DNA from: an uncultured Porphyromonadaceae bacterium
Lineage (GTDB): Bacteria > Bacteroidota > Bacteroidia > Bacteroidales > Muribaculaceae
Direction of reading: 5' to 3'
DNA: 64,000 nucleotides
Assembly: GCA_937989585.1 (NCBI GenBank)
Contig: CALKRW010000061.1
Span: 46,245-110,244, forward strand
In this document: piece by piece, positions 43,269 to 52,374 of the stretch
How the letters are laid out: each line of letters opens with the position of its first letter
Numbering within the stretch: position 1 is the stretch's first letter
The notes under the pieces: generated by a model
The model's database searches: none
Seen by the model: only the letters and a program-made list of their open reading frames with translations
Told to the model about the DNA's origin: nothing
Program-made: the position numbers and the translations under genes

Positions 43269-45944
43269 ATGAAAATAGTCTTTAATGTCGATTACCGGAC
43301 AAATTGGGGCGAAAGCCTTTATGTTGCAGGTGGGCCTGCGCGTCTCGGCTCGTGGAATCCGGATGCAGCCAAGCCTATGACTCTTTCGGGAGACGAACAC
43401 TGGTCTGCTGAAATCGATGTTCCTTCCAATGCCCGGGACTTTGAATATTCATATATTGTAAAGCATGAAAACGGTTCTATCAAGCATGAGTGGGGTAAGC
43501 CTCATGTGTGGCAGCGTCCGGTCTCTGGTACAGATATTGATATATACGACCGTTGGCAGGACCAGCCATGGGACAAGCCATACTATTCGTCTGCAATTGT
43601 AGATTGCATATGTCATCGCGAGAATCGTCACTCGCCTATTGCTCCAGAAGCCGGTATGGTGACTCTGAGAGTTTCCGCGCCCATGGTGAAGGCCGATGAG
43701 GAAGTGGCGGTCTGCGGTTCCTCGGCCGCACTTGGAATGTGGGATCCGGCCAAGGCCATCCGATTGAACGATGCCTGTTTTCCCGAGTGGACGGTCAATC
43801 TTCCCGCCAAGGATTTTGCAGTAGGAACTGAATACAAGTTCATGCTCGTAAACAAGGAAAGCGGCGAACTTATTGCATGGGAACTTGGTGACAACCGTAG
43901 ACTTGAGTCTGTTCCCAGGGCTGACCGTGTCATGGTTTTCAGCGGCATGCGTCTTCGCAACCCCAAGGCTCCCTGGCGCGGGGCAGGCCTTGCCATTCCG
44001 GTATTCTCGGTTCGTACCGAGGATGACTTCGGTGTCGGTGACTTCTACGACTTGAAGAAAGTTGTTGACTGGCTTGAACTCACCGGTCAGAATTTCCTCC
44101 AGTTGCTGCCTGTCAATGATACTACGATGACGGGGACCTGGCAGGACTCCTACCCCTACAATGCCAACTCGACTTTTGCCCTCCATCCCATGTACATGCG
44201 CCTTGAGGCGCTCGGTGAACTGGCCGATGAGAGCCGTCGCGAATACTACCGTCATCTGGGTCGGGAACTCAATGCTCTGAAACAGGTCGACTATGAGCGT
44301 GTGACCAAGGCTAAATATGACTATATACGTGAGATTTTTGCCCAGGAAGGCAAGAAGACTCTGGCAACGGCCGATTTCAAGAGATTCGTAAAGGACAATG
44401 CCGGCTGGCTTCCCAACTATGCGGCGTTCTGTGTGCTTCGTGACAAGTTCCATACTGCAGATTTCAGCCAGTGGGGCGAGTATGCAGTATACGACAAGAA
44501 GACCGTCGACAAATTCCTCGCCGATAATGCCGACGAGGTCAATCTCGTTTACTATACTCAGTATCACCTGTCAAAACAGATGACCGAGGTCCGTGATTAT
44601 GCCCATTCTAAGAATGTCGCCATAAAGGGTGATATTCCAATCGGCATTTCCCGCAACAGCGTTGATGCCTGGGCTGATACAAGGCTCTTCAACATGGACA
44701 GCCAGGCCGGTGCTCCGCCGGACGATTTCTCTGTTCTCGGACAGGTCTGGGGCTTCCCGACATACAATTGGGAGGAAATGAACAAAGACGGCTTCGCATG
44801 GTGGAAGGCTCGCTTCAGCAAGATGGCCCAGTATTTCGACGCATACCGCATCGACCATGTCCTGGGATTCTTCCGTATCTTCCAGATTCCTATGGATGCG
44901 GTCCACGGCCTGCTTGGCGTATTCAATCCCGCTCTGCCTTTCACGCCGGACGAACTCCGCTATAACTACGACTTCTGGCTTGATGTCGACCTCCAGACCA
45001 CACCTTATATCATGGATTACTTCCTGCACGACTTCTTCGGCGAATATACCGACGAGGCCCGCGGCCGTTTCCTTGATGACGCAGGCTATGGCCGATATCG
45101 TCTGAAGCCCGAATTCAACACCCAGCGCAAGGTGGCTGAATATTTTGCGGCTCAGGAGAAGAACGATAAGAATCAGAAACTCTGTGACGCCCTGATGGGA
45201 CTCATCGATCAGGTCCTCTTCATCGAGGATCCGTATGAGAAAGGCAAATATCATCCACGCATCTCGGCTCAGTTCACTTATGTCTATCGTTCCCTCAACG
45301 ATTACGAGCGCTGGTGTTTTGATCGCCTGTACAACGATTTCTTCTATCGTCGCCACAACGATTTCTGGTACGGAAAGGCAATGTGGAAACTTCCCCCTCT
45401 CATCGACGCCACCGATATGCTTTGCTGTGCCGAGGATCTCGGCATGATTCCCGATTGCGTACCGGCTGTCATGAAGGCTCTCGAGATGCTTTCCCTCGAG
45501 ATTCAGACTATGCCTAAGGATCCTCGCGCTGAGTTCGGCGACACATGGCACTATCCCTACTTCTCGGTTTGTACAACATCGACCCACGACATGGGAGGCA
45601 TTCGCGTATGGTGGGAAGGCGACCACGAGAAATCGCAGCACTTCTTCAACAATATGTTGCACGAGAGCGGTCAGGCACCTTTCTTCGCCGAGCCGTGGAT
45701 CTGCGAGAAAATCGTCGACCTGCATCTTAAGTCGCCTTCGATGCTTTGCATCCTGCCTCTTGCCGATATCCTTGCGACCAGCGGAGAACTCCGTCGCAAC
45801 AATCCCAACGACGAGATCATCAATGTGCCCGCCAACTCCCGTCACTACTGGCGCTACCGCATGCACCTCAATGTCGAGGATCTCATTGCCGCCAAGGATT
45901 TCAACGACCATTACCGCGAACTTGTCAGGGAGTCGGGTCGTTGA
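43269..45944 (+). CDS. malQ: 4-alpha-glucanotransferase (GH77) with two starch-binding domains
   Basis: The 891 residues hold two N-terminal CBM20-type domains (about 1-105 and 125-225, with WGESLYVAGGPARLGSWNPD and VAVCGSSAALGMWDPAKAI). The GH77 barrel follows (about 260-880). Catalytic residues can be placed in FDAYRIDHVLGFF (nucleophile Asp), CCAEDLGMIPD (acid Glu) and TSTHDMGGIRVWW (second Asp). The enzyme disproportionates alpha-1,4-glucans in the cytoplasm. The long double-CBM20 form is known from plants (DPE2) and Bacteroidota. It is monocistronic and ended by the hairpin at 45974. Confidence 0.95.
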   Translation: MKIVFNVDYRTNWGESLYVAGGPARLGSWNPDAAKPMTLSGDEHWSAEIDVPSNARDFEYSYIVKHENGSIKHEWGKPHVWQRPVSGTDIDIYDRWQDQPWDKPYYSSAIVDCICHRENRHSPIAPEAGMVTLRVSAPMVKADEEVAVCGSSAALGMWDPAKAIRLNDACFPEWTVNLPAKDFAVGTEYKFMLVNKESGELIAWELGDNRRLESVPRADRVMVFSGMRLRNPKAPWRGAGLAIPVFSVRTEDDFGVGDFYDLKKVVDWLELTGQNFLQLLPVNDTTMTGTWQDSYPYNANSTFALHPMYMRLEALGELADESRREYYRHLGRELNALKQVDYERVTKAKYDYIREIFAQEGKKTLATADFKRFVKDNAGWLPNYAAFCVLRDKFHTADFSQWGEYAVYDKKTVDKFLADNADEVNLVYYTQYHLSKQMTEVRDYAHSKNVAIKGDIPIGISRNSVDAWADTRLFNMDSQAGAPPDDFSVLGQVWGFPTYNWEEMNKDGFAWWKARFSKMAQYFDAYRIDHVLGFFRIFQIPMDAVHGLLGVFNPALPFTPDELRYNYDFWLDVDLQTTPYIMDYFLHDFFGEYTDEARGRFLDDAGYGRYRLKPEFNTQRKVAEYFAAQEKNDKNQKLCDALMGLIDQVLFIEDPYEKGKYHPRISAQFTYVYRSLNDYERWCFDRLYNDFFYRRHNDFWYGKAMWKLPPLIDATDMLCCAEDLGMIPDCVPAVMKALEMLSLEIQTMPKDPRAEFGDTWHYPYFSVCTTSTHDMGGIRVWWEGDHEKSQHFFNNMLHESGQAPFFAEPWICEKIVDLHLKSPSMLCILPLADILATSGELRRNNPNDEIINVPANSRHYWRYRMHLNVEDLIAAKDFNDHYRELVRESGR

Positions 45945-45973
45945 TATATGATTTTTTTATTTAATAAGATTTT

Positions 45974-46018
45974 AGCCCCGGCTCGCGGAAATTTCCTTTT
46001 CGCCTGTCGGGGCTTTTA
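45974..46018 (+). terminator. Terminator of malQ
   Basis: AGCCCCG and CGGGGCT form a seven-base stem around a 27-base loop and are followed by TTTT. It lies 30 bases after the stop. Confidence 0.75.
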
Positions 46019-46061
46019 AGTATCTCGAAACAATTAGCAGCATTTAATTAAAAGCAATATT

Positions 46062-46967
46062 ATGGAAGGATTAGAATTAAAGGAATATCCCTTCAGGGGT
46101 TTGTTCTTCAATGGTGTTAGTGCGCTAGTAATTTTGGTGATTGACATTCTGGCCGCAGTTGCCTGCTTCATATCTGAGGAAGTATGGCTGTGTGCTCTTG
46201 GCGGTTTGTTTGTTGTCCTGATGATCTTTCTTATCATCGGTTTTGCCATGCTCGAGCCAAACGAGTCTCTGGTTACACTCTTTTTCGGTAAATACACCGG
46301 AACTATTCGCCGAACCGGTTTTTTCTGGCTCAATCCTTTCTATACCAAACGCAAGGTATCTCTACGTATCCACAACCTTGACATTGACCCCATAAAGGTA
46401 AATGACAAGACCGGCAATCCCGTTTTGATTGGCATGGTACTCGTCTGGAAAGTCAAGGATACTTACCGCTCTGTTTTCGATATCGATTCAGCCGGAACGA
46501 ATTATGCTTCGGCTGCGCGAAACTTTGTCGCCATTCAGGCTGATGCCGCCCTCCGTGAGGTTGCCGGACGTTTTGCCTACGACTCGACGAGCGACAGCGA
46601 TGACGCCAATGGCGAACTCACACTCCGTTCCGGAGGTGCGGAGATAAGCGATCTCCTTGAGGACAAGATTAATGAGCGTCTTGCCATGGCCGGTATCGAG
46701 GTCGTCGAGGCTCGCATCAATTATCTCGCGTATGCTCCGGAAATCGCTGCTGTCATGCTTCGCCGTCAGCAGGCCACTGCCATAATCTCTGCCCGCGAGA
46801 AGATTGTTGAGGGTGCGGTCTCGATGGTAGATATGGCACTGAAACGCCTCGAGCAGGACAATGTCGTGAAGTTGGATGAGAATCGCAAGAGCGCCATTGT
46901 CGGCAACCTGCTTATGGTGCTCTGTTCCGACGATTCTGCACGGCCCGTTATACCTGCTGAAAACTGA
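46062..46967 (+). CDS. SPFH/band-7 membrane protein
   Basis: The 301 residues have an N-terminal hydrophobic region with about two helices (15-35 and 43-62), then the SPFH domain (LEPNESLVTLFFGKYTGTIR, TGFFWLNPFY). The coiled helical part includes LLEDKINERLAMAGIEVVEA and ends near LRRQQATAIISAREKIVEGA. Stomatin-like proteins scaffold membrane microdomains. It starts 117 bases after malQ and ends nine bases before the second Pif1-like helicase, so it is probably co-transcribed with the helicase. Confidence 0.88.
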   Translation: MEGLELKEYPFRGLFFNGVSALVILVIDILAAVACFISEEVWLCALGGLFVVLMIFLIIGFAMLEPNESLVTLFFGKYTGTIRRTGFFWLNPFYTKRKVSLRIHNLDIDPIKVNDKTGNPVLIGMVLVWKVKDTYRSVFDIDSAGTNYASAARNFVAIQADAALREVAGRFAYDSTSDSDDANGELTLRSGGAEISDLLEDKINERLAMAGIEVVEARINYLAYAPEIAAVMLRRQQATAIISAREKIVEGAVSMVDMALKRLEQDNVVKLDENRKSAIVGNLLMVLCSDDSARPVIPAEN

Positions 46968-46976
46968 TGTTCGCTC

Positions 46977-49088
46977 ATGTCGGTCTCGTTTGAAGGAAAT
47001 AAAGAGTTTTCACTGGCGTGGCGCCTTGTCGAGCAGACGGGCGCCAACGTCTTTCTGACAGGTAATGCCGGTACCGGTAAGACAACATTCCTCACGTTTT
47101 TGCGTCAGCATTCGTCCAAGAGGATTGCGGTTGTCGCTCCGACCGGTATAGCCGCAATCAATGCCGGTGGCGTTACCATACATTCTTTCTTCCAGATTGC
47201 ACCGGGTCTTTATCTTCCCGGAATGATGTCTGAAGAGCAGAAACGCTACGAGAGATTCTCTAAGGAAAAGAGACGTCTTATCAAGGCCCTCGACCTGCTT
47301 GTTATTGACGAGATTTCGATGGTCCGTGCCGATTTGCTCGACTCGGTGGATGCCTCATTGCGACGTCACCGCGACCCTGACAGACCGTTCGGAGGTCTCC
47401 AGCTTCTGATAATAGGCGACCTCGGCCAACTTGCTCCGGTCGTAAAGGATTCTGAACGTGAACTGCTTTCCCGCGTTTATGACACACCGTTTTTTTTCTC
47501 CAGCAAGGCACTTGCCGAGGCGGGATATGTCATGGTCGAACTTAGGAAAGTTTATCGTCAGACCGATTCGGCATTTGTTTCCCTGCTCAACAAGGTTCGC
47601 AATGCCTCGCTTGACTCCGGGTCGCTCGCACTCCTCAACAGCCGCTACATTCCCGGCTTCAATCCTCCCGATTCTCAGGGATACATACGCCTGACGACTC
47701 ATAACGCTCGAGCCGACGAGATTAATGAGGCAAGGCTGGCAATGCTCCAGTCTCCTTTGGTAACTTATTCTGCGGAGGTCTCCGGAGATTTCCCCGAATT
47801 TTCTTTCCCGGCAGACCGCGACCTAAGACTCAAGGCAGGCGCTCAGGTGATGTTCATACGCAACAACCCTCAGGAAGGATATTATAATGGTTTGATCGGT
47901 ACAGTCCTGTCTTGTGATAGAGCCTCTGTGGAGGTAGCCCCGCTTGATGGCGGAAAACCGGTGAAAGTTTCTCCGGTTGCCTGGCAGAACACACGTTTTG
48001 TCATGGATGAGGACACTGCAAGAGTCCGCGAGGAGGTAATAGGCGAATTCAGGCAGTTGCCACTACGCACCGCCTGGGCGATAACCATTCACAAAAGCCA
48101 GGGCCTGACCTTCGACCGTGCCATTATCGACGCCGCTCATTCGTTCGCCCATGGTCAGACTTATGTCGCCCTTAGCCGTTGCCGTTCGCTCGAGGGACTT
48201 GTCCTCGATTCGCCGCTTTCTCGCGCCGCATTCATAAGTGATGCCGGGGTAGGGGAATTTATCCGGGATAGACGCAATGCCTCAGTCAGCGAGAGTCAGG
48301 TCGAGTCTATGGCCGAGACCTATTCGTTGGCTTTGCTGAACAGAATGTTCGATTTCTCTGAACTCAGGCGTAATTATAATTCCTTGCAGCGTCTTGTCGG
48401 TGAGTATCTTTCCAAGGCTTATCCTAAACTTTCGGAACAGTATGCCAAAGGCGACAAAGCCATGCTGGAGGAGATTGAGAATGTCGCCTCGAGATTCCGC
48501 AACGTTATTTCCCGGATATTTTCCATGCCCAAAGGCGAGGAACGGGACGCAAAACTTAATGAGCGCGTTTCCTCTGCTTGCCGTTATTTTGGCGAACATC
48601 TCGCTCCGTTTGTTAAACTCGTTCAGGGCACGCCTACGAAAGCGGACAACAAGTTCGGTTCTAAAAGACTTCAGTCAGTTGTCGATGACGTCTACGAATG
48701 GATGTTCATTGAAAGCCGCCTGCTGAGGCATTTCTCATCATCGGCATTTACCCCGAAGGCTATGCTCGATGTTCGCGCCAAGGCCATACTTGAACTTGGA
48801 GATAAAAAGAAAACGCCTTCAAGGAAGGCGTCAAAAGTTTCTGTCCCGGCTGATGTCAGCGATGCGGCGCTTTATGGCTCTTTAGCATCATGGCGTTCCG
48901 CGATGAGCGCTAAACTCGGCGTTCCCGCTTACGTTATCCTTTCAAACAAGGCTCTTGTCGGTATTGCCAACGACAAACCGCTGTCACAGTTTGAGTTGCT
49001 CTCGATTCCGGGCATCGGTAACCAGAAGGTCCGCCGTTTCGGAACCGAAATCATTGAGATCATCAGCAGCCATCTCGGACAGGATTAA
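46977..49088 (+). CDS. Pif1/RecD-like DNA helicase with C-terminal HRDC domain
   Basis: The 703 residues show Walker A (GNAGTGKTTF), Walker B (LLVIDEISMV), GDLGQLAPV, the C-terminal TIHKSQGLTFD and YVALSRCRSLEG. A C-terminal HRDC-like domain (about 625-700, LGVPAYVILSNKALVGIAND then SIPGIGNQKVRRFG) is of the kind found in RecQ. The helicase core is clearly paralogous to the one at 6901, where the tail is TPR instead. The gene follows the SPFH gene by nine bases. Confidence 0.9.
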   Translation: MSVSFEGNKEFSLAWRLVEQTGANVFLTGNAGTGKTTFLTFLRQHSSKRIAVVAPTGIAAINAGGVTIHSFFQIAPGLYLPGMMSEEQKRYERFSKEKRRLIKALDLLVIDEISMVRADLLDSVDASLRRHRDPDRPFGGLQLLIIGDLGQLAPVVKDSERELLSRVYDTPFFFSSKALAEAGYVMVELRKVYRQTDSAFVSLLNKVRNASLDSGSLALLNSRYIPGFNPPDSQGYIRLTTHNARADEINEARLAMLQSPLVTYSAEVSGDFPEFSFPADRDLRLKAGAQVMFIRNNPQEGYYNGLIGTVLSCDRASVEVAPLDGGKPVKVSPVAWQNTRFVMDEDTARVREEVIGEFRQLPLRTAWAITIHKSQGLTFDRAIIDAAHSFAHGQTYVALSRCRSLEGLVLDSPLSRAAFISDAGVGEFIRDRRNASVSESQVESMAETYSLALLNRMFDFSELRRNYNSLQRLVGEYLSKAYPKLSEQYAKGDKAMLEEIENVASRFRNVISRIFSMPKGEERDAKLNERVSSACRYFGEHLAPFVKLVQGTPTKADNKFGSKRLQSVVDDVYEWMFIESRLLRHFSSSAFTPKAMLDVRAKAILELGDKKKTPSRKASKVSVPADVSDAALYGSLASWRSAMSAKLGVPAYVILSNKALVGIANDKPLSQFELLSIPGIGNQKVRRFGTEIIEIISSHLGQD

Positions 49089-49094
49089 AACCTG

Positions 49095-49625
49095 TCAGCA
49101 ACTTGCACTTAGTGCGTCTAAAAGATTACGGCAACCGTCCTCAAGCAGGTCAAGCACGAGTTCGAAACCCTCGGCACCCTCGTAATAAGGGTCGGGGATG
49201 GCATAACAGCGCATGGCTTTGGTGACAAAGTCTGCCATGGGAACTACCTTGGCCTCGGCCTCGAGGGTAGGGGCCATTTCCCGCAAGTCTGAGACATTGT
49301 TCTCGTCCATTCCTATAATAAGGTCGAACCTGTCAAAATCGCTCGTCCGAATCTGCCTGCAGATATGCTCCAGTTCGTAACCGCGTCTGCGTGCATGAAT
49401 CCTCATGCGTTTGTCAGGAAGGTCTCCTACATGCCATCCACCCGTTCCTGCCGAATCTATCTCCCAGCGATCCTCCTGGCCTTCGGCTTCGACAAGTGTG
49501 CGCATGACGCCCTCGGCTGCCGGACTCCTGCATATATTGCCGAGGCAGACAAAGAGAACTTTGATGTTGTCTTTTCCTCTCAGTGATTCAATCAGTGCTT
49601 CAGTTTTTGTATGTTCCGATTTCAT
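49095..49625 (-). CDS. Low-molecular-weight protein tyrosine phosphatase
   Basis: The 176 residues have an N-terminal extension of about 20, then VLFVCLGNICRSPAAEG, the CX5R catalytic loop with the nucleophile Cys and the RSP of this family. The general-acid loop IPDPYYEG near residue 140 is also present. Such enzymes act on phosphotyrosine proteins, often in polysaccharide export; arsenate reductases share the fold. Its end lies six bases from the convergent helicase stop. Confidence 0.92.
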   Translation of the reverse strand: MKSEHTKTEALIESLRGKDNIKVLFVCLGNICRSPAAEGVMRTLVEAEGQEDRWEIDSAGTGGWHVGDLPDKRMRIHARRRGYELEHICRQIRTSDFDRFDLIIGMDENNVSDLREMAPTLEAEAKVVPMADFVTKAMRCYAIPDPYYEGAEGFELVLDLLEDGCRNLLDALSASC

Positions 49626-49644
49626 GGTTTGTGCATATTGAGAT

Positions 49645-49681
49645 ATTAAAAAAGCGGTGAAGAATAACTACACCGCTTTGG
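49645..49681 (-). terminator. Terminator of rplU-rpmA
   Basis: On the minus strand AAAGCGGTG and CACCGCTTT form a nine-base stem (49651-49659 with 49671-49679) around an 11-base loop, followed by T. It lies 50 bases after rpmA. Confidence 0.88.
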
Positions 49682-49730
49682 ATTTTTTCGTGTCCGTCTC
49701 AGGGACGAATTTGGGGTCAAATTGATTGCG

Positions 49731-49994
49731 TCAGGCCTGCTGGACGGGAGCGACATTGATGTAGCAACGTCCGTTCTTGCCTTCGGTGAAAACCACAGTG
49801 CCGTCTACGAGAGCGTAGAGAGTGTGGTCGCGGCCAATGCCGACATTCTCACCGGGATGGTGAACTGTACCGCGCTGGCGCTTGAGGATGTTGCCTGCCT
49901 TGCAGTACTGTCCGCCGAAGATTTTGACGCCGAGACGCTTGCTTTCTGATTCACGGCCGTTCTTGGAACTACCAACACCTTTTTTATGTGCCAT
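49731..49994 (-). CDS. rpmA: 50S ribosomal protein L27
   Basis: The 87-residue protein begins MAHKKGVGSSKNGRESESKR, so it has the direct form without the cleaved N-terminal extension found in Firmicutes. GSILVRQRGT-like sequence appears here as GNILKRQRGTVHHPGENVG. L27 reaches into the peptidyl-transferase centre. It follows rplU by 21 bases. Confidence 0.98.
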   Translation of the reverse strand: MAHKKGVGSSKNGRESESKRLGVKIFGGQYCKAGNILKRQRGTVHHPGENVGIGRDHTLYALVDGTVVFTEGKNGRCYINVAPVQQA

Positions 49995-50015
49995 TTCGAA
50001 TTCTGTTTTTAAGGG

Positions 50016-50336
50016 TTAAGCGACTACGTCTTTGATCACAATTTTGGTGAAATACTGGCGATGGCCGTTTTTGCGGCGATAGCCTTTGCGACGTTTTTTC
50101 TTGAAAACGATCACTTTCTCACCTTTCACGAGAGGGGTCTGAACTTCGCAAACCACCTTGGCTCCGTCTACGACGGGAGCACCAACTTTCACGTCACCGT
50201 CGGTGTCAACAAGGAGGACTTTGTCAAATGTGACAGCGTCGCCTTCTTTGACTTCTTCACCGAGGAAGTGAACGTAGAGGAACTTGCCGGCCTCAGCCTT
50301 GAACTGCTGTCCCTGAATTTCTACGATAGCGTACAT
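50016..50336 (-). CDS. rplU: 50S ribosomal protein L21
   Basis: The 106 residues begin MYAIVEIQGQQFKAEAGKFL and contain KVIVFKKKRRKGYRRKNGHR, the basic rRNA-binding loop of L21. It is the first gene of the rplU-rpmA operon, which has an exact consensus promoter and a leader of about 90 bases. Confidence 0.98.
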   Translation of the reverse strand: MYAIVEIQGQQFKAEAGKFLYVHFLGEEVKEGDAVTFDKVLLVDTDGDVKVGAPVVDGAKVVCEVQTPLVKGEKVIVFKKKRRKGYRRKNGHRQYFTKIVIKDVVA

Positions 50337-50429
50337 TTAATTGATTTTGTAAAAGTTAGCACCGGCGGGCGAGCGCACGTTCTGTTATGAAAGCCGCTGC
50401 TTGTTGAGCCCGTTGCGGAAAATTGCCCA

Positions 50430-50461
50430 CAAAGGTACACATTAATTCCCTATTCACCAAA
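50430..50461 (-). promoter_or_regulatory. Promoter of rplU-rpmA
   Basis: On the minus strand TTTG (50458-50461), a 20-base spacer and TACCTTTG (50430-50437) match the consensus exactly. The leader of about 90 bases is GC-rich near 50365-50385 and may fold. Confidence 0.88.
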
Positions 50462-50502
50462 CATTTCCCCACTTTTTTCTCCTGTTTTTCTTTATCTCAA
50501 TC

Positions 50503-51120
50503 TTATCTTATTAAAATCAAACCGGGTTCCTTGAATGTTATTGCCATCATATATGAAAGAGGCGCTTTCTTGGGAGTAAAGTATTGCACGCGGAATTTTG
50601 GTAGTGCATTCACCAGTCTTAACGCTTCGGCATTAGCCGCCTCGTTTTTGCTCGGTCTCATTATCTTCGGGTCTGTGATAGTACCGTCGGGCTGAACGCG
50701 AAAACTGACAGCAACCTTCTCACTGCCTTTATATCCTTCGGGAATACGGATATTGGCGTCAAGCCATTCCTTGAGTTTGCCGTTGCCGCCGGGAAACTCA
50801 CAGCGAGGGTCGAAGTTCCTGAGCACCTTCCTGTATTCTTTTTCTAACTCGGCGAGTGTTTCAGGTGATACAGTAAAGAAAACCGCTCTGTTGCCATACT
50901 CATCGTTCTTAACCTCCGCTTTGAGGATAGATTCAGGCTTTACCATTTTGAGGGCATCCGCACAATACCACTCGTTGTTGAAGTAAAAGAAAGCATTTTT
51001 GGTGTCTTGTTCGGTAAGAGGGAACTGAATTTCTCTTACAATGGTATCGTTCTCACAGTTCTGCGCGAACGCCACACACGACTGAATGATAATCGATGAA
51101 ACTAACAAAAACTTTTTCAT
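50503..51120 (-). CDS. Secreted protein with TonB C-terminal domain
   Basis: The 205 residues have a cleavable signal peptide (ending AFAQN), a middle region of about 100 residues, and a TonB-type C-terminal domain (about 115-200, with SEKVAVSFRVQPDGTITDPK and ANAEALRLVNALPKF). It lacks the N-terminal anchor and Pro-rich spacer of a true TonB, so it probably does not energise receptors in the usual manner. The promoter is next to a duplicated Crp tail. Confidence 0.75.
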   Translation of the reverse strand: MKKFLLVSSIIIQSCVAFAQNCENDTIVREIQFPLTEQDTKNAFFYFNNEWYCADALKMVKPESILKAEVKNDEYGNRAVFFTVSPETLAELEKEYRKVLRNFDPRCEFPGGNGKLKEWLDANIRIPEGYKGSEKVAVSFRVQPDGTITDPKIMRPSKNEAANAEALRLVNALPKFRVQYFTPKKAPLSYMMAITFKEPGLILIR

Positions 51121-51192
51121 AATAATCTGTTTTTACAACTTTAAAACTGTGATAATTAAACGAAGAAGTAACCTTCCCGACAGCAAATTTAG

Positions 51193-51221
51193 CAAAAGTA
51201 AATGGATTCGGTCTTAACAAA
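51193..51221 (-). promoter_or_regulatory. Promoter of the TonB C-terminal-domain gene
   Basis: On the minus strand TTTG (51218-51221), a 17-base spacer and TACTTTTG (51193-51200). The spacer is shorter than the usual 19-20. The surrounding sequence shares TCTTAACAAATGTATAG with the region after the intact Crp gene at about 54960. Confidence 0.6.
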
Positions 51222-51234
51222 TGTATAGACAGCC

Positions 51235-51372
51235 TTATTTTTTGATGTTTGTGTCCGGATTTTTTGCCAGTTCCCGCCTTATGCGGCTGAGATGATTGGG
51301 GGTAATCAAAAGAAAAGAGGACAGGTCTTTCAAAGTGACAGTCTCGACGATTTTGGGATATTCTAAAAACAG
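51235..51372 (-). pseudogene. Crp/Fnr regulator C-terminal remnant, duplicate of the tail of the gene at 54982
   Basis: A frame of about 46 codons ends in TAA at 51235 and contains EYPKIVETVTLKDLSSFLLI then TPNHLSRIRRELAK. The intact gene at 54982 reads EQYPQIVDTVTLKDLASFLL then ITPNHLSRIRRKLAQ. A stop lies four codons upstream and no cyclic-nucleotide-binding domain is present. The DNA is also alike, so this is a partial duplication and not chance. Confidence 0.9.
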
Positions 51373-51409
51373 TAATTACATGATACCAATTAAGTATACC
51401 ATCCTTAAC

Positions 51410-51443
51410 GGAGATATAATCGAGAGAATATAACTATATCTCC
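51410..51443. terminator. Hairpin after the GLPGLI gene
   Basis: GGAGATATA and TATATCTCC form a perfect nine-base stem with a 16-base loop, 24 bases past the GLPGLI stop. No good T-run is present, so termination is likely but weak. Confidence 0.5.
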
Positions 51444-51466
51444 TTTCATCACAGATCATTTTTGTA

Positions 51467-52342
51467 TTATTTTTCCAAAGGATTATAGAACTGTGACCAG
51501 TCTTCATTCAGGCGATGGAATCCTTGCTCACTATTATCCATTATTATAATACGCGCGCCGGTATTGCGGATAAAACCTCCTGCGTTTTGATACATTTCAC
51601 GCTCAAATCGTTCCCAGTCTTCTTTATTCATGACCTTGCGGTTCCATTCATAACGGATTATCGGTTGTGTTTTTTGCGTTAAGCCTTTTGCTTCAAACAC
51701 AAAATTATGCTCGGAATCCTCTGCTTTAAGAACAAGAGCCTTGACTCCGTTTAGTTTCCATGGACCGTATGGCAATGGAATGTCATTGGTGTAATAGACT
51801 TTCCATTCGCGGCCACCGTAGTTACATTTTGCCGCATGGCAGTGGTAGCCCATTACTGAGGTCGTGTCTCCAGGAACGTATGTCCATGCAGGGGCCGGAG
51901 TATGCTCTGTGTATTCAATCACTTGGGAAGTATAAGGAACACGGTTTGTGACAATCATTGTTGAATCGCTATGATTGACAAGAAGGTCGAAACCGACATA
52001 ATTCTCCGGCACGGTCTGGAACTGCATTGTGGTTTTGAGTTCTTTCGTGTTCCGAATGTCAAGGTCACGGAGATTGCGGCTGAAGAAGGCATTATACTTA
52101 CGTCCGAGTTGCAGATCCATCAGGTCATCATGGCTTAGGGAGTCGTCTTTCTCGGTAGCCTTATATCTGAACCGATAGGTGATGGTGAGATAACAGGAGT
52201 CGAGCGTCTGTGACTTGTCGGTGTCTTCATGGGCGAGTGTGAACGTAGGGGTGTCCATCGCATAAGTGACTGTTACCTGAGCTGAGACATCCACACATGC
52301 AAGCATCATAAGAGATGCAAATACAATAAGAAAATTTCTCAT
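51467..52342 (-). CDS. GLPGLI-family secreted protein
   Basis: The 291 residues have a signal peptide ending VSAQ. The family pattern appears in PLPYGPWKLNGVKALVLKAE, where the name-giving G-L-P-G-L-I motif is diverged to GVKALVL. The family is found in Bacteroidota next to TonB-dependent receptors, as here, where the receptor gene ends 32 bases upstream. The function of the family is unknown. Confidence 0.8.
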   Translation of the reverse strand: MRNFLIVFASLMMLACVDVSAQVTVTYAMDTPTFTLAHEDTDKSQTLDSCYLTITYRFRYKATEKDDSLSHDDLMDLQLGRKYNAFFSRNLRDLDIRNTKELKTTMQFQTVPENYVGFDLLVNHSDSTMIVTNRVPYTSQVIEYTEHTPAPAWTYVPGDTTSVMGYHCHAAKCNYGGREWKVYYTNDIPLPYGPWKLNGVKALVLKAEDSEHNFVFEAKGLTQKTQPIIRYEWNRKVMNKEDWERFEREMYQNAGGFIRNTGARIIIMDNSEQGFHRLNEDWSQFYNPLEK

Positions 52343-52374
52343 ATTGTTGATATTTTAATTATTAATTTTTGATG

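Noticed and set aside
44571..45911. A 446-codon minus-strand open frame opposite malQ, and another at 43449-44567
   Set aside because: They lie fully antisense to a gene with clear catalytic motifs and show no family resemblance. Such mirror frames arise from the codon bias of the real gene.
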